A stretch of DNA of 64,000 nucleotides from Marinomonas sp. THO17 (GCF_040436405.1 NZ_AP031575.1:2648501-2712500), one strand, 5' to 3'; counted from the first letter of the stretch, positions 1 to 12,054 are shown. Translations and numbers: made by a program. The notes: generated by a model not told the origin, from the sequence alone.

Positions 1-10
1 AAACGAATAA
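1..10 (+). CDS. rpoB: Tail of RNA polymerase beta subunit (partial)
   Basis: Only the last codons can lie here: in frame 2 the bases read Asn-Glu-stop with TAA at 8-10. RpoB of gammaproteobacteria usually ends in a short acidic tail, and rpoB almost always precedes rpoC. The call is from position and the acidic end, not from a readable domain. Confidence 0.45.
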
Positions 11-30
11 GCACGAATCACATTTGACCT

Positions 31-53
31 GCTGGGGAAGACACTTCCCCAGC
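31..53 (+). other. Perfect hairpin in the rpoB-rpoC gap
   Basis: GCTGGGGAAG at 31-40 pairs without mismatch to CTTCCCCAGC at 44-53 around a 3-nt ACA loop. No T-tract follows, so it is not a Rho-independent terminator. It lies about 20 nt before the rpoC start and could be an RNA processing or stability element. Confidence 0.7.
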
Positions 54-75
54 CTTATGAGTGGGGCGAATATCC

Positions 76-3000
76 ATGAAAGACTTATTAGGTCTTCTAA
101 AATCACAAGGACAATCTGACGAGTTTGATGCGATCCGCATTGGCTTGGCATCACCAGATATGATTCGTTCATGGTCTTACGGTGAAGTTAAAAAGCCTGA
201 GACCATCAACTACCGTACGTTCAAGCCTGAGCGTGACGGTTTGTTCTGTGCCAAAATCTTTGGTCCTATCAAGGACTACGAATGCTTGTGTGGCAAATAC
301 AAGCGTTTGAAACACCGTGGTGTTATTTGTGAGAAGTGTGGCGTTGAAGTGGCTCTGTCTAAAGTGCGTCGTGAGCGCATGGGGCATATTGAGCTTGCTT
401 CGCCAGTGGCTCACATCTGGTTCTTGAAATCTTTGCCATCTCGTATCGGTCTTATCATGGATATGACCTTGCGTGATATTGAGCGTGTTCTTTACTTCGA
501 ATCTTTCATCGTGATCGATCCAGGTATGACGACGCTTGAAAAAGGCCAATTGCTAAACGACGAACAGTACTTCGAAGCACTGGAAGAGTTTGGTGACGAG
601 TTTGATGCCCGTATGGGTGCGGAAGCGGTTCAAATGCTACTACGCGATTTGGACATGCCAGAAGAAATCAACAGAATGCGTGAAGAGCTAAACAGCACGA
701 ATTCTGAAACTCGTATCAAGAAGCTGTCTAAGCGTCTGAAATTGGTTGAAGCTTTCTATCATTCTGGTAACAACCCAGAGTGGATGGTGCTTGATGTATT
801 GCCAGTTTTACCACCAGATCTACGCCCATTGGTGCCGCTAGAAGGTGGTCGTTTTGCGACATCTGATTTGAACGATTTGTACCGTCGAGTAATCAACCGT
901 AACAACCGTTTGAAGCGTCTACTAGAGCTATCGGCTCCAGACATCATAGTACGTAACGAAAAACGTATGTTGCAAGAGTCTGTTGATGCTTTGCTTGATA
1001 ACGGTCGTCGCGGTCGTGCTATCACGGGTTCGAACAAGCGTCCATTGAAATCTTTGGCAGACATGATCAAAGGTAAGCAAGGTCGTTTCCGTCAGAACCT
1101 TCTTGGTAAGCGTGTAGACTACTCTGGCCGTTCTGTAATCACAGTAGGTCCATCTTTGCGTCTACATCAGTGTGGTCTTCCTAAGAAGATGGCATTGGAA
1201 CTATTTAAACCATTTATCTTCTCTAAGCTTGAGTTGCGCGGTATGGCGACAACCATCAAAGCGGCTAAGAAAATGGTAGAGCGTGAAACACCTGAGGTGT
1301 GGGATATTCTTGATGAAGTGATCCGCGAACACCCCGTAATGCTTAACCGTGCACCAACACTTCACCGTTTGGGTATCCAAGCGTTTGAACCTATGTTGAT
1401 TGAAGGTAAAGCGATCCAATTGCACCCGTTAGTTTGTGCGGCGTACAACGCTGACTTTGACGGTGACCAAATGGCGGTTCACGTTCCTTTGACAATCGAA
1501 GCTCAGCTTGAAGCGCGTGCTTTGATGATGTCAACGAACAACATCCTATCACCAGCAAACGGTGAGCCGATTATCGTGCCTTCTCAGGACGTGGTATTAG
1601 GCTTGTACTACATGACGCGTGAGAAAATCAATGCCAAAGGTGAAGGCATGGCGTTCTCTGACATCAAGGAAGTACACCGTGCATACGGCGCAAAACAAGT
1701 TGATTTGCATGCCAAAGTGAAAGTCCGTATTAACCAAGTTGATACGACGCTAGAAGGTGAAAAAGTTGCTTCTACTTTCATTGCAGATACCACAGTTGGT
1801 CGTGCATTGTTGTTTGATATCGTACCAGATGGTCTTCCATTCTCTGTGGTTAACCAACCAATGAAGAAGAAGGCGATCTCTAACCTGATCAATGAGTGTT
1901 ACCGTAAAGTGGGCTTGAAAGAGAGCTGTATCTTTGCTGACCAATTGATGTACACAGGTTTTGCGTACGCAACTGCATCAGGTTCTTCGGTTGGTGTTGA
2001 CGACTTCGTAATTCCGCCAGAAAAAGCAGAAATCATTGCTAAAGCGGAAGAAGAAGTTAAAGAAATCGAATATCAGTACGCTGATGGTTTGGTAACTCAG
2101 GGCGAGAAATACAACAAGGTAATTGACTTGTGGTCTCGTACTAACGAAGCCGTTACTGAAGCCATGATGAACAACTTGGCAAAAGAAACCACAGTAAACA
2201 AAGAGGGTGAAGAGGTTGAGCAACAATCCTTCAACTCGGTTTACATGATGGCCGACTCTGGTGCCCGTGGTAGTGTGGCTCAGATGCGTCAGTTGGGTGG
2301 TATGCGTGGTTTGATGGCGAAACCAGATGGTTCCATCATCGAAACGCCGATCACTGCGAACTTCCGTGAAGGTCTATCGGTACTTCAGTACTTTACCTCC
2401 ACTCACGGTGCTCGTAAGGGTCTTGCCGATACCGCTTTGAAAACAGCGAACTCCGGTTACTTGACGCGTCGTCTAGTAGACGTTGCGCAAGACTTGGTAA
2501 TCACAGAAACAGACTGTGGCGCGACCAATGGTATCGTGGTAAATGCCATGATCGAAGGTGGTGACGTAGTTGTTCCACTAGGTCAGCGTGTGTTGGGTCG
2601 TGTGGTAGCACAAGACGTAAACGACGCCAAAGGTAACCTAGTATTGCCAGCAGGTACCTTGATCGATGAGCACGATGTGCGCACGATTGAAGCGGCTGGT
2701 GTAGACGAAATGTTAATCCGTTCTGTTATCACTTGTGAAACACGCCACGGTGTGTGTGCTAAGTGTTACGGTCGTGATTTGGCCCGTGGTCATGAAGTGA
2801 ATATCGGTGAAGCGATTGGTGTTGTTGCAGCGCAGTCTATCGGTGAGCCTGGTACTCAGTTGACCATGCGTACTTTCCATATCGGTGGTGCGGCTTCTCG
2901 AGCGTCTGCAGTAGACAGTGTTCAAGTGAAGAGTGCCGGTACAGTACGTTTCCACAAAATGAAGAGTATCGAGCGTGATACGGGTCATTTGGTAGTGGCA

Positions 3001-4278
3001 TCTCGTTCTTCTGAATTGGCAATTGCTGATGAAGCAGGTCGTGAGAAAGAGCGTTACAAACTTCCTTACGGTGCGGTATTGAGCGTGCGTGAAGGGGACA
3101 CAGTAGAAGCTGGCCAAGTGGTTGCTAACTGGGATCCACACACTCACCCAATCGTATCTGAGATGGAAGGTCGCCTAGAATTCAGCGGTATGGAGGAGAA
3201 TGTAACTATTCGCCGTCAATCCGATGAGATGACTGGTTTGACTACCATCGAAGTATTGGAAATGAAAGATCGCCCATCTGCAGGTAAAGACTTGCGTCCA
3301 ATGATCTCGGTTGTTGATGCAGATGGTAATCCAGTGCATATCCCTGGTACAGACTCTCCAGTACAGTACATGTTGCCTGAGAAAGCGCTACTGAGCTTGG
3401 ATCATGGTGCAACAGTTAAGTCTGGTGAAGTATTGGCGCGTATTCCACAAGAATCGCAAGGTAACAAGGATATCACCGGTGGTCTGCCACGAGTGGCTGA
3501 CCTATTTGAAGCACGTCGTCCTAAAGACCCTGCTGTTATGGCAGAAGCGACAGGTGTGGTGAGCTTCGGTAAAGAAACTAAGGGTAAGATTCGTTTGGTT
3601 ATTACACCACAAGATGGCAGTGACCCAATCGAGACTTTGATCCCGAAATGGCGTCAAATTAACATCTTCGACGGTGAAGAAGTGGCGAAAGGTGAAATCA
3701 TTGCCGATGGTCCTCTAAGCCCTCACGATATTTTGCGTCTTCAAGGTGTGGAAGCGTTGGCTGACTACATCACGAACGAAGTACAAGAAGTATATCGCTT
3801 ACAAGGTGTAGTAATTAACGATAAACACATCGAGGTTATCGTTCGTCAAATGCTACGTAAAGTCGAAGTGGGTGAGTCTGGTGATACAGATCTGATCCAA
3901 GGTGACCAAGTTGAGTTGACTCAACTGTTGGATGCAAACGAAAAAGCGGAAGCAGAAGGTAAATTCCCTGCTAAGTTTGAGCGTGTGCTTCTAGGTATTA
4001 CCAAAGCTTCTTTGGCAACTGAGTCCTTCATCTCTGCTGCGTCTTTCCAAGAGACAACTCGTGTCTTGACCGAAGGTGCGGTGACAGGTAAGAAAGACCA
4101 CTTGCGTGGCTTGAAAGAAAACGTTGTAGTAGGTCGTCTGATCCCTGCGGGAACAGGTTTGGCTTACCACAATGAGCGTAAGAAGAAGAAAGATTCTGCG
4201 CAATTAGCAAGTGAAACTGGTCCTACAGTAAGTGCATCTGATGTTGAAGAAGCATTAAGTGCCGCACTAAAAGACTAA
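76..4278 (+). CDS. rpoC: DNA-directed RNA polymerase subunit beta'
   Basis: Largest subunit of RNA polymerase, carrying the catalytic magnesium site. The 1400-residue product has the N-terminal zinc ribbon (Cys70, Cys72, Cys85, Cys88), the catalytic NADFDGDQ motif with Asp460, Asp462 and Asp464, and the second zinc site (Cys814, Cys887, Cys894, Cys897). The length is close to the 1407 residues of E. coli. A GTG at 61 is in frame, but the ATG at 76 (MKDLLGLL) matches the family N-terminus and has a GGGGCG purine-rich stretch upstream, so it is the chosen start. It is followed directly by the str operon genes, the usual order in Pseudomonas/Oceanospirillum relatives. Confidence 0.98.
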   Translation: MKDLLGLLKSQGQSDEFDAIRIGLASPDMIRSWSYGEVKKPETINYRTFKPERDGLFCAKIFGPIKDYECLCGKYKRLKHRGVICEKCGVEVALSKVRRERMGHIELASPVAHIWFLKSLPSRIGLIMDMTLRDIERVLYFESFIVIDPGMTTLEKGQLLNDEQYFEALEEFGDEFDARMGAEAVQMLLRDLDMPEEINRMREELNSTNSETRIKKLSKRLKLVEAFYHSGNNPEWMVLDVLPVLPPDLRPLVPLEGGRFATSDLNDLYRRVINRNNRLKRLLELSAPDIIVRNEKRMLQESVDALLDNGRRGRAITGSNKRPLKSLADMIKGKQGRFRQNLLGKRVDYSGRSVITVGPSLRLHQCGLPKKMALELFKPFIFSKLELRGMATTIKAAKKMVERETPEVWDILDEVIREHPVMLNRAPTLHRLGIQAFEPMLIEGKAIQLHPLVCAAYNADFDGDQMAVHVPLTIEAQLEARALMMSTNNILSPANGEPIIVPSQDVVLGLYYMTREKINAKGEGMAFSDIKEVHRAYGAKQVDLHAKVKVRINQVDTTLEGEKVASTFIADTTVGRALLFDIVPDGLPFSVVNQPMKKKAISNLINECYRKVGLKESCIFADQLMYTGFAYATASGSSVGVDDFVIPPEKAEIIAKAEEEVKEIEYQYADGLVTQGEKYNKVIDLWSRTNEAVTEAMMNNLAKETTVNKEGEEVEQQSFNSVYMMADSGARGSVAQMRQLGGMRGLMAKPDGSIIETPITANFREGLSVLQYFTSTHGARKGLADTALKTANSGYLTRRLVDVAQDLVITETDCGATNGIVVNAMIEGGDVVVPLGQRVLGRVVAQDVNDAKGNLVLPAGTLIDEHDVRTIEAAGVDEMLIRSVITCETRHGVCAKCYGRDLARGHEVNIGEAIGVVAAQSIGEPGTQLTMRTFHIGGAASRASAVDSVQVKSAGTVRFHKMKSIERDTGHLVVASRSSELAIADEAGREKERYKLPYGAVLSVREGDTVEAGQVVANWDPHTHPIVSEMEGRLEFSGMEENVTIRRQSDEMTGLTTIEVLEMKDRPSAGKDLRPMISVVDADGNPVHIPGTDSPVQYMLPEKALLSLDHGATVKSGEVLARIPQESQGNKDITGGLPRVADLFEARRPKDPAVMAEATGVVSFGKETKGKIRLVITPQDGSDPIETLIPKWRQINIFDGEEVAKGEIIADGPLSPHDILRLQGVEALADYITNEVQEVYRLQGVVINDKHIEVIVRQMLRKVEVGESGDTDLIQGDQVELTQLLDANEKAEAEGKFPAKFERVLLGITKASLATESFISAASFQETTRVLTEGAVTGKKDHLRGLKENVVVGRLIPAGTGLAYHNERKKKKDSAQLASETGPTVSASDVEEALSAALKD

Positions 4279-4298
4279 TTTTTTGCTTTAAATCGAAA

Positions 4299-4324
4299 GG
4301 GAGGTGATTTTTTAGTCGCCTCCC
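4299..4324 (+). other. Hairpin downstream of rpoC
   Basis: GGGAGGTGA at 4299-4307 pairs with TCGCCTCCC at 4316-4324 (one T-G wobble) across an 8-nt T-rich loop. The sequence after the stem (ATTGAC) lacks a U-run, so it could be a weak or Rho-assisted terminator or a processing site at the end of the rpoBC transcript. Confidence 0.5.
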
Positions 4325-4326
4325 TA

Positions 4327-4786
<460 letters not shown>

Positions 4787-4829
4787 GTATTACTTAGTCA
4801 TCGTTTAGACACAAATTTTTAATAAAGTA

Positions 4830-4860
4830 AGGCCGAGCAGTATTGTATTGTCTCGGGCTA
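4830..4860 (+). promoter_or_regulatory. rpsL-rpsG intercistronic stem
   Basis: The 93-nt S12-S7 gap holds an imperfect stem whose core is CGAG (4834-4837) with CTCG (4852-4855), flanked by further partial pairing. In E. coli the equivalent gap binds S7 for translational feedback. A similar role here is inferred from position; sequence identity was not tested. Confidence 0.35.
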
Positions 4861-4879
4861 ACCTGAAGAGGATATAGAA

Positions 4880-5353
4880 ATGCCTAGAAGACGCGTCGTC
4901 GCTAAGCGTGAAGTACTTCCAGATCCTAAGCATGGAAGTCAATTGCTAGCTAAGTTCATTAACCACGTAATGGTTAGTGGTAAAAAATCTGTCGCTGAGC
5001 ACATCGTATACAGTGCCCTAGACACTGTAGCAGAACGCGCTAAAACAGAAGAGCCAATGGCTATCTTCGAAAAAGCGCTAGAAGCTATCCAGCCAATGGT
5101 TGAGGTTAAGTCTCGCCGTGTTGGTGGTGCTACCTACCAAGTACCTGTAGAAGTTCGTCCAGCTCGTCGCGCAGCTTTGTCTATGCGTTGGTTAGTTGAG
5201 TCTTCTCGTAAGCGTGGTGAAAAGTCAATGGCTCTTCGTCTTGCTGGCGAGATCCTTGATGCAGCTGAGAACAAAGGTTCTGCAGTTAAGAAACGTGAAG
5301 ACGTTCACCGTATGGCTGAAGCCAACAAAGCGTTCTCTCACTACCGTTTCTAA
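4880..5353 (+). CDS. rpsG: 30S ribosomal protein S7
   Basis: Small-subunit head protein that binds the 3' major domain of 16S rRNA and nucleates its assembly. The 157-residue product begins [17 protein letters not shown] and has the typical [14 protein letters not shown] segment; length matches the family (156-178). AAGAGG lies just before the ATG. It sits 93 nt after rpsL and 21 nt before fusA in the str operon. Confidence 0.97.
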   Translation: MPRRRVVAKREVLPDPKHGSQLLAKFINHVMVSGKKSVAEHIVYSALDTVAERAKTEEPMAIFEKALEAIQPMVEVKSRRVGGATYQVPVEVRPARRAALSMRWLVESSRKRGEKSMALRLAGEILDAAENKGSAVKKREDVHRMAEANKAFSHYRF

Positions 5354-5374
5354 TCGTCCGGAGAAGTATACCCA

Positions 5375-7468
5375 GTGGCACGTAAAACCCCTATCAACCG
5401 CTACCGTAATATCGGTATCTGTGCGCACGTTGATGCAGGTAAAACGACGACGACTGAACGCGTTCTTTTCTATACGGGTCTATCTCATAAAATTGGTGAG
5501 GTGCACGATGGTGCGGCTACCATGGATTGGATGGAGCAAGAACAAGAACGCGGTATTACTATCACTTCTGCTGCAACAACTTGCTTTTGGAGTGGAATGA
5601 GTCAACAGTTTGATCAGCACCGTATCAATATTATTGATACGCCAGGGCACGTAGATTTCACAATTGAAGTGGAGCGTTCATTGCGTGTGTTGGATGGTGC
5701 GGTCGTTGTGCTTTGTGGTTCTTCTGGCGTTCAGCCTCAAACTGAAACAGTCTGGCGTCAAGCGAATAAATATGAAGTGCCGCGTATGGTGTTCGTCAAC
5801 AAGATGGACCGTACCGGTGCCAATTATTTTTCGGTTGTTGAGCAGTTGAAAGCTCGTTTGGGTGCAAATGCTGTTCCAATTCAAATCAACATTGGTGCTG
5901 AAGAAGATTTCAAAGGTGTTGTTGATTTGGTGTTGATGAAAGCCATTATGTGGAACGAAGAAGATCAGGGTATGACTTACCGTTTGGAAGATATTCCAGC
6001 TGATCTTGAAGATGTTGCCGCAGAATGGCGTGAGCAAATGCTCGAGGCTGCAGCAGAAGCAAATGAAGAATTGATGGATAAGTATCTTGAAGAAGGTGAT
6101 TTGTCTGTTGAGGATATAAAGGCAGGTCTACGCGCGCGCACTCTTAATAATGAGGTTGTGCTGGTTACTTGTGGTTCTGCTTTTAAAAATAAAGGTGTTC
6201 AAGCTGTACTTGATGCCGTTATTGAATACATGCCTTCACCGCTTGAAGTAAAAGCGATTGAAGGAACGTTGGAAGATGGTGAAACCGTCGTTACCCGTAC
6301 TGCGGATGACGAAGCGCCTTTTTCTGCGTTGGCATTTAAAATTGCTACTGACCCATTTGTTGGGACACTGACATTTATTCGTGTGTACTCAGGTACCCTT
6401 AAATCGGGTGATGCGGTTTATAACTCTGTTAAGCAGAAGCGTGAGCGCATTGGTCGTATGGTGCAGATGCATGCCAATAATCGTGAAGAGATCAAAGAAG
6501 TATTGGCAGGCGATATTGCTGCCGCCGTTGGTATGAAATACGTCACTACCGGTGACACTCTTTGTGATATGAGCGATGTTGTTGTCCTTGAGCGAATGGA
6601 GTTTCCAGAGCCAGTTATTTCTGTTGCCGTTGAGCCTAAGTCTCAAGCGGATCAAGAGAAAATGTCTGTTGCTTTGGGTAAGTTGGCGCAAGAAGACCCT
6701 TCTTTCCGTGTGGAAACGCATGAAGAAACAGGGCAAACCATTATTTCCGGAATGGGCGAGCTTCACTTAGATATTCTTGTGGATCGAATGAAACGCGAGT
6801 TTAAAGTAGAGGCTAATATCGGTAAGCCACAAGTGTCTTACCGTGAAAAAATTCGCAAAGAGGTGGAAGTTAACCACAAATTTGTGCGTCAGTCTGGTGG
6901 TCGTGGTCAATACGGTCACGTCGTAATGAAATTGATTCCGTCTGATGAGGATGGACTTGAGTTCGTTAACGAGATTGTTGGTGGTGTTATTCCGAAAGAA
7001 TACATCCCTGCAGTAGAAAAGGGTGTTTCAGAGCAAATGAAGAACGGTGTTATCGCTGGCTACCCATTGTTGGGTTTGAAAGTGGTATTGTTCGATGGAT
7101 CTTTCCATGATGTTGACTCTAACGAAATGGCCTTTAAAATTGCAGCTTCTCAAGGTTTGAGAAAAGGAGCGGTTGATGCTGATCCTTGTGTTCTTGAGCC
7201 TGTGATGAAAGTGGAAGTTGTAACTCCTGAAGAATACATGGGTGATGTGATGGGTGACCTGAACCGTCGTCGTGGTATTGTTCAGGGGATGGACGATTCC
7301 CCGTCAGGGAAGATTATTCGTGCTGAAGTTCCTCTCGGGGAAATGTTCGGATATGCAACTGACGTGCGTAGCTTGTCGCAAGGTCGTGCAAGTTATGCAA
7401 TGGAGTTTGAGAAATACGCTGAAGCACCAGCTAGTGTGGCAGACGCGATCATCAAAAATGAAGATTAA
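5375..7468 (+). CDS. fusA: Elongation factor G
   Basis: Translocation GTPase of the ribosome. The 697-residue product starts at GTG 5375 behind CCGGAGAAG and reads [28 protein letters not shown], giving the G1 loop; DTPGHVDF (G3) and NKMDR (G4) follow, with intact domains III-V through the C-terminus. The length is slightly under the 704 residues of E. coli. The use of GTG rather than ATG is supported by alignment of the conserved N-terminus. Third gene of the str operon, 22 nt after rpsG. Confidence 0.97.
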   Translation: MARKTPINRYRNIGICAHVDAGKTTTTERVLFYTGLSHKIGEVHDGAATMDWMEQEQERGITITSAATTCFWSGMSQQFDQHRINIIDTPGHVDFTIEVERSLRVLDGAVVVLCGSSGVQPQTETVWRQANKYEVPRMVFVNKMDRTGANYFSVVEQLKARLGANAVPIQINIGAEEDFKGVVDLVLMKAIMWNEEDQGMTYRLEDIPADLEDVAAEWREQMLEAAAEANEELMDKYLEEGDLSVEDIKAGLRARTLNNEVVLVTCGSAFKNKGVQAVLDAVIEYMPSPLEVKAIEGTLEDGETVVTRTADDEAPFSALAFKIATDPFVGTLTFIRVYSGTLKSGDAVYNSVKQKRERIGRMVQMHANNREEIKEVLAGDIAAAVGMKYVTTGDTLCDMSDVVVLERMEFPEPVISVAVEPKSQADQEKMSVALGKLAQEDPSFRVETHEETGQTIISGMGELHLDILVDRMKREFKVEANIGKPQVSYREKIRKEVEVNHKFVRQSGGRGQYGHVVMKLIPSDEDGLEFVNEIVGGVIPKEYIPAVEKGVSEQMKNGVIAGYPLLGLKVVLFDGSFHDVDSNEMAFKIAASQGLRKGAVDADPCVLEPVMKVEVVTPEEYMGDVMGDLNRRRGIVQGMDDSPSGKIIRAEVPLGEMFGYATDVRSLSQGRASYAMEFEKYAEAPASVADAIIKNED

Positions 7469-7503
7469 TCATCATACTTACTAATACTTAAGGTGTTTGT
7501 ATC

Positions 7504-8727
7504 ATGGCAAAAGAAAAGTTCGAACGTAGTAAACCACACGTTAACGTTGGTACTATCGGTCACGTTGACCACGGTAAAACTACTCTAACAGCAGCACTAA
7601 CTCGCGTATGTGCAGAAGTATTCGGCGGTGAAGCCGTTGCTTTCGAAGGTATCGATAACGCTCCTGAAGAGCGTGAGCGTGGTATCACTATCTCAACTTC
7701 TCACGTTGAGTACGATTCTCCAACTCGTCACTACGCACACGTAGACTGCCCAGGGCACGCTGACTATGTTAAAAACATGATCACTGGTGCGGCTCAAATG
7801 GACGGCGCTATCCTAGTATGTGGTGCGACTGACGGCCCAATGCCTCAGACTCGTGAGCACATTCTTCTTTCTCGTCAGGTAGGTGTACCATACATCGTTG
7901 TTTTCCTAAACAAAGCTGACCTTCTTGCTGAAGACTGTGGCGGTGCGGATTCTGAAGAATACGCTGAAATGCTAGAGTTGGTAGAAATGGAACTACGTGA
8001 CCTTCTATCTGAGTACGACTTCCCAGGTGATGATACTCCAATCATTCCAGGTTCTGCTTTGATGGCATTGAACGGTGAAGACGATAACGAAATGGGTACA
8101 ACTGCTGTTAAGACTCTAGTTGAAACTCTAGACTCTTACATCCCAGAGCCAGAGCGTGCAATCGACGGTGCATTCATCATGCCTATCGAGGACGTATTCT
8201 CTATCCAAGGTCGTGGTACAGTAGTAACAGGTCGTGTAGAGCGCGGTATTATCAAGGTTCAAGAAGAAGTTGAAATCGTTGGTATCGTTGAAACGACTAA
8301 GACAACTTGTACTGGTGTTGAGATGTTCCGTAAACTTCTTGACGAAGGTCGTGCTGGTGAGAACTGTGGTATCCTTCTTCGTGGTACTAAGCGTGAAGAC
8401 GTTCAACGTGGTCAAGTTTTGGCTCAACCAGGTTCTATCACTCCTCACACTGAGTTCGAAGCTGAAGTATACGTACTAAGCAAAGATGAAGGTGGTCGTC
8501 ACACTCCTTTCTTCAAAGGCTACCGTCCACAGTTCTACTTCCGTACAACTGACGTAACTGGTGCTTGTTCTCTACCTGATGGTGTAGAAATGGTTATGCC
8601 TGGTGACAACATCCAAATGACTGTTGAACTAATTCACCCAATCGCGATGGACGAAGGTCTTCGTTTTGCGATCCGTGAAGGTGGTCGTACAGTAGGTGCT
8701 GGTGTTGTAGCTAAAATCCTAAAGTAA
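7504..8727 (+). CDS. tuf: Elongation factor Tu
   Basis: GTPase that delivers aminoacyl-tRNA to the ribosome. [21 protein letters not shown] and NKAD (136-139) mark the G domain, and domains II and III are complete. At 407 residues it is 13 longer than the E. coli protein: about 10 extra residues follow NKAD (roughly 142-152, cysteine and acid rich) and about 3 lie near residue 195. Codon use is strongly biased, as expected for an abundant protein. It closes the str operon before a terminator; whether a second tuf exists elsewhere is not visible. Confidence 0.97.
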   Translation: MAKEKFERSKPHVNVGTIGHVDHGKTTLTAALTRVCAEVFGGEAVAFEGIDNAPEERERGITISTSHVEYDSPTRHYAHVDCPGHADYVKNMITGAAQMDGAILVCGATDGPMPQTREHILLSRQVGVPYIVVFLNKADLLAEDCGGADSEEYAEMLELVEMELRDLLSEYDFPGDDTPIIPGSALMALNGEDDNEMGTTAVKTLVETLDSYIPEPERAIDGAFIMPIEDVFSIQGRGTVVTGRVERGIIKVQEEVEIVGIVETTKTTCTGVEMFRKLLDEGRAGENCGILLRGTKREDVQRGQVLAQPGSITPHTEFEAEVYVLSKDEGGRHTPFFKGYRPQFYFRTTDVTGACSLPDGVEMVMPGDNIQMTVELIHPIAMDEGLRFAIREGGRTVGAGVVAKILK

Positions 8728-8761
8728 TAAATAGTTAATAATCTTAATTATTTAACTTTTT

Positions 8762-8797
8762 AAAAAGGCTGTCTGATTATAGGCAGCCTTTTTATTT
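8762..8797 (+). terminator. Rho-independent terminator after tuf
   Basis: AAAAAGGCTG at 8762-8771 pairs with CAGCCTTTTT at 8784-8793 around a 12-nt loop, running into a T-rich tail. It lies 35 nt after the tuf stop and separates the str and S10 operons. Confidence 0.85.
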
Positions 8798-8830
8798 TAT
8801 GGTTTATTTGTTGACTTTGAAATTGGTTAC

Positions 8831-8859
8831 TTGACAACCAGTTTATGAGTGGCTAATAT
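8831..8859 (+). promoter_or_regulatory. S10 operon promoter
   Basis: TTGACA at 8831-8836, exactly 17 nt, then TAATAT at 8854-8859: a near-consensus sigma-70 promoter placed between the tuf terminator and rpsJ. The predicted leader before rpsJ is only about 70 nt, shorter than the L4-regulated S10 leader of E. coli. Confidence 0.8.
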
Positions 8860-8935
8860 TCGCCGTCCTTAAAAAAGGATTGTGGTTTAATAAATGTACA
8901 GTTAAGCCATTACAACATTGTATTTGGAGTTGGAA

Positions 8936-9247
8936 ATGCAAAGCCAAAAAATCCGTATTCGTTTAAAAGCTTTCGATCACCGCTTGATTGATGCTTCAAC
9001 ACAAGAAATTGTGGATACAGCGAAACGTACAGGTGCGCAAGTGCGTGGACCGATTCCACTTCCTACTCGCAAAGAGCGTTACACAGTATTGATTTCTCCA
9101 CACGTAAACAAAGATGCGCGTGATCAGTATGAAATCCGTACACACAAACGTGTTCTAGACATCGTTGAGCCAACAGAAAAAACTGTTGATGCTCTAATGA
9201 AACTAGACCTTGCGGCAGGCGTGGAAGTACAAATTTCTTTGGGTTAA
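8936..9247 (+). CDS. rpsJ: 30S ribosomal protein S10
   Basis: Small-subunit protein that also forms the transcription antitermination complex with NusB. The 103-residue product starts [16 protein letters not shown] at ATG 8936, with TTGGAGTTGG upstream; an in-frame ATG at 8918 is rejected because it would precede the ribosome binding site. Length equals that of E. coli. First gene of the S10 operon. Confidence 0.97.
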   Translation: MQSQKIRIRLKAFDHRLIDASTQEIVDTAKRTGAQVRGPIPLPTRKERYTVLISPHVNKDARDQYEIRTHKRVLDIVEPTEKTVDALMKLDLAAGVEVQISLG

Positions 9248-9259
9248 TAATCCAAAGTT

Positions 9260-9348
9260 TGGGGTGCGAGAACCGGCTGGTTATCAGTCGGCTTATGCAC
9301 ATTAGTGGAATGATCTGGAATGGTCAGCCGTAGCGGGTGATAGCCCCA
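9260..9348 (+). promoter_or_regulatory. Structured rpsJ-rplC intercistronic region
   Basis: The gap is 127 nt, long for an S10 operon. TGGGG (9260-9264) can pair with CCCCA (9344-9348), CGGCTG (9274-9279) with CAGCCG (9325-9330), and CAC (9298-9300) with GTG (9305-9307) around ATTA, giving a nested fold. A ribosomal-protein feedback site is possible but unproven. Confidence 0.4.
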
Positions 9349-9374
9349 TACACAACTGGCAAATGAGGTAAAAA

Positions 9375-10013
9375 ATGGCTATTCAATTAGTCGGACGTAA
9401 AGCCGGAATGACACGTGTCTTCAACGAAGATGGTGTATCCGTGCCAGTAACCGTCATCGAGGTTGAACCGAACCGCGTTACTCAGGTGAAAACAGCAGAA
9501 ACAGATGGCTATCAAGCTGTTCAAGTTACTGTAGGTGCTCGCCGTTCTAACCGTGTAAATAAAGCTGCTGCAGGTCACTTTGCAAAAGCGAACGTTGAAG
9601 CGGGTCGTGGTTTGTGGGAGTTCCGCCTGTCGGGTGATGAAAAAGAAATCAATGTTGGCGATGAGCTAACGGTTGCTGATTTCGAATCTATCCAATTGGT
9701 TGATGTTACTGGTCAATCAAAGGGTAAAGGGTTTCAAGGTGCCGTTAAGCGTCACAATTTCCGTACGCAAGACGCTACACACGGTAACTCATTGTCTCAC
9801 CGTGCTCCTGGTTCCATTGGTCAATGTCAAACACCTGGCCGTGTTTGGAAAGGCAAAAAAATGGCTGGCCACATGGGTGCTGCTCAAGTAACAACGCAAT
9901 CTCTAGAAGTGGTTCGTGTTGATGCTGAACGTAACCTTATCCTTGTTAAAGGTGCGGTTCCTGGTGCAGTAAACGGTGATGTTATTCTTCAATCAGCTGT
10001 TAAAGCTCGCTAA
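9375..10013 (+). CDS. rplC: 50S ribosomal protein L3
   Basis: Early-assembly protein of the large subunit near the peptidyl-transferase centre. The 212-residue product starts [16 protein letters not shown] and contains the conserved [15 protein letters not shown] loop, with the glutamine normally methylated by PrmB. GAGGT precedes the ATG. It follows the structured gap after rpsJ and lies 12 nt before rplD. Confidence 0.97.
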   Translation: MAIQLVGRKAGMTRVFNEDGVSVPVTVIEVEPNRVTQVKTAETDGYQAVQVTVGARRSNRVNKAAAGHFAKANVEAGRGLWEFRLSGDEKEINVGDELTVADFESIQLVDVTGQSKGKGFQGAVKRHNFRTQDATHGNSLSHRAPGSIGQCQTPGRVWKGKKMAGHMGAAQVTTQSLEVVRVDAERNLILVKGAVPGAVNGDVILQSAVKAR

Positions 10014-10025
10014 GAGGGGTAGACA

Positions 10026-10631
10026 ATGAACTTGAATCTTACAGGTGCTGAGGGAACGGTTGAAGTTTCTGATGTAGCCTTTGCTCGTGAATATAACGAA
10101 GCGCTTGTTCACCAAGTAGTAACATCTTACTTGGCTGGTGCTCGTCAAGGTTCTCGCGCTCAGAAAACACGCTCTGAAGTAGCAGGTGGCGGTCGCAAAC
10201 CTTGGAAACAAAAAGGTTCTGGTCGTGCACGCGCAGGTACTATCCGTAGCCCTCTATGGCGCTCAGGTGGTGTGACTTTCGCTGCTAAGCCGCAAGACCA
10301 CTCGCAGAAAGTGAACAAGAAGATGTATCGTGCAGCAATGCGAACCATCTGGTCTGAACTAGTACGTCAAGACCGTCTTGTTGTCGTTGAAGAGCTGAAA
10401 TTGGAAGCGCCAAAAACTAAGCTTTTCACAGCAAAAATGGCAGAATTGAATGTTGAAAACGTTTTAGTTGTCTCACATGAGTTAGATGACAATCTGTTTT
10501 TAGCAGCTCGTAATATCCCGAACGTGGATGTACGTGATGCAGCGTCTATTGATCCTGTTAGCTTGATTGCATACGACAAAGTGTTGGTGACAGTTGGTGC
10601 TCTGAAACAAGTTGAGGAGGCACTAGCATGA
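10026..10631 (+). CDS. rplD: 50S ribosomal protein L4
   Basis: Large-subunit protein lining the exit tunnel, and in enterobacteria the S10 operon autoregulator. The 201-residue product starts [16 protein letters not shown] and carries the tunnel-loop signature [17 protein letters not shown]. Its stop codon overlaps the rplW start (ATGA), so the two are probably translationally coupled. Confidence 0.97.
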   Translation: MNLNLTGAEGTVEVSDVAFAREYNEALVHQVVTSYLAGARQGSRAQKTRSEVAGGGRKPWKQKGSGRARAGTIRSPLWRSGGVTFAAKPQDHSQKVNKKMYRAAMRTIWSELVRQDRLVVVEELKLEAPKTKLFTAKMAELNVENVLVVSHELDDNLFLAARNIPNVDVRDAASIDPVSLIAYDKVLVTVGALKQVEEALA

Positions 10632-10924
10632 TCGGCGAACGTATTTATAAAGTTCTGTTGGGTCCACACATCTCTGAGAAAGCGACTATCGTTGCCGAAG
10701 GTAATGGTCAGTACGTTTTTCGTGTAGCTGGTGATGCAACAAAACCTGAAATCAAACAAGCTATCGAAGCACTTTTCGAAGTCAAAGTAGAATCTGTACG
10801 CACGTTGAACCAAAAAGGTAAAACTAAGCGCACAATTCGTGGTCTAGGCAAGCGTAGCGACGTGAAAAAAGCGTACGTACGTTTGGTTGAAGGCCAAGAA
10901 ATTGATTTCATGGTTGCTGAATAA
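10628..10924 (+). CDS. rplW: 50S ribosomal protein L23
   Basis: Large-subunit protein at the tunnel exit that docks trigger factor and SRP. The 98-residue product starts [20 protein letters not shown] and matches the family length of about 100. The ATG overlaps the rplD stop by 4 nt, and GGAGG inside the end of rplD serves as its ribosome binding site. Confidence 0.97.
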   Translation: MIGERIYKVLLGPHISEKATIVAEGNGQYVFRVAGDATKPEIKQAIEALFEVKVESVRTLNQKGKTKRTIRGLGKRSDVKKAYVRLVEGQEIDFMVAE

Positions 10925-10938
10925 GGGGAGATAGGTCA

Positions 10939-11763
10939 ATGGCTGTTGTAAAAAGTAAGCCAACGTCTGCAGGCCGTCGTCACGTTGTTAAAGTTACTAA
11001 CAGTGACTTGCACAAAGGCGCACCTTACGCACCTTTGCTAGACAAGAAAAGCAAGTCAGGTGGTCGTAACAATAACGGACGCATCACTACGCGTCACGTA
11101 GGTGGTGGTCACAAGCAGCATTACCGTATGGTTGATTTCCGTCGTAATAAAGATGGTATCCCAGCGGTAGTTGAGCGTTTGGAATATGATCCAAACCGTT
11201 CTGCAAACATTGCATTGATTAAATATGCTGATGGTGAGCGTCGTTACATTATCGCTTCCAAAGGTATGACGGCAGGCAATGTTGTCTTTAGTGGTGCCGA
11301 TGCGCCGATCAAAGCTGGTAATACTTTGCCTCTGCAAAATATTCCAGTAGGTAGTACTGTTCACTGTGTTGAGCTTAAGCCAGGCAAGGGTGCGCAAATT
11401 GCACGTTCTGCAGGTGCCTCAGCTCAATTGGTGGCTCGTGAAGGTCGTTACGTTACGCTTCGCCTACGTTCTGGTGAAATGCGTAAAGTATTGACTGAAT
11501 GTCGTGCTACTTTGGGTGAAGTATCAAACTCTGAGCATAGCTTGCGAGTTCTTGGTAAAGCTGGTGCTACGCGTTGGCGTGGTGTTCGTCCTACCGTTCG
11601 CGGTGCGGCGATGAACCCTGTAGATCACCCACATGGTGGTGGTGAAGGTCGTAGTAAAGGTGGTCGTCACCCTGTTACACCTTGGGGTATCCCAACTAAA
11701 GGCTACAAAACGCGCAGTAACAAGCGTACTGATAAACTTATTGTACGTCGTCGTACTAAGTAA
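10939..11763 (+). CDS. rplB: 50S ribosomal protein L2
   Basis: Conserved large-subunit protein required for subunit joining and peptidyl transfer. The 274-residue product has the C-terminal signature [18 protein letters not shown] with the universally conserved histidine region. GGGGAG lies ahead of the ATG. S10 operon, 14 nt after rplW. Confidence 0.98.
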   Translation: MAVVKSKPTSAGRRHVVKVTNSDLHKGAPYAPLLDKKSKSGGRNNNGRITTRHVGGGHKQHYRMVDFRRNKDGIPAVVERLEYDPNRSANIALIKYADGERRYIIASKGMTAGNVVFSGADAPIKAGNTLPLQNIPVGSTVHCVELKPGKGAQIARSAGASAQLVAREGRYVTLRLRSGEMRKVLTECRATLGEVSNSEHSLRVLGKAGATRWRGVRPTVRGAAMNPVDHPHGGGEGRSKGGRHPVTPWGIPTKGYKTRSNKRTDKLIVRRRTK

Positions 11764-11778
11764 TAAGAGGAAACGACT

Positions 11779-12054
11779 GTGCCACGTTCACTAAAAAAAG
11801 GTCCTTTTATCGACCTTCATTTGTTGAAAAAGGTAGAGGCTGCGGTAGAGAAAAACGATCGTCGTCCAATTAAAACTTGGTCGCGCCGTTCTACTATCTT
11901 CCCTGATTTTGTAGGGTTGACTATCGCTGTCCATAATGGTCGCCAACATGTTCCAGTTCTCGTAACTGAAGACATGGTCGGTCATAAATTGGGTGAGTTC
12001 GCTCCGACCCGTACATATCGCGGTCATGCTGCGGACAAGAAAGCCAAACGGTAA
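11779..12054 (+). CDS. rpsS: 30S ribosomal protein S19
   Basis: Small-subunit head protein contacting the A-site tRNA region. The 91-residue product uses a GTG start at 11779 behind AGAGGAAAC and reads [18 protein letters not shown]. The family segment [23 protein letters not shown] is present with minor variation. S10 operon. Confidence 0.97.
   Translation: MPRSLKKGPFIDLHLLKKVEAAVEKNDRRPIKTWSRRSTIFPDFVGLTIAVHNGRQHVPVLVTEDMVGHKLGEFAPTRTYRGHAADKKAKR

Noticed and set aside
2713-3147. 144-codon open frame on the - strand inside rpoC
   Set aside because: Fully antisense to a strongly conserved gene; its composition mirrors rpoC codon bias, with no ribosome binding site or homology.
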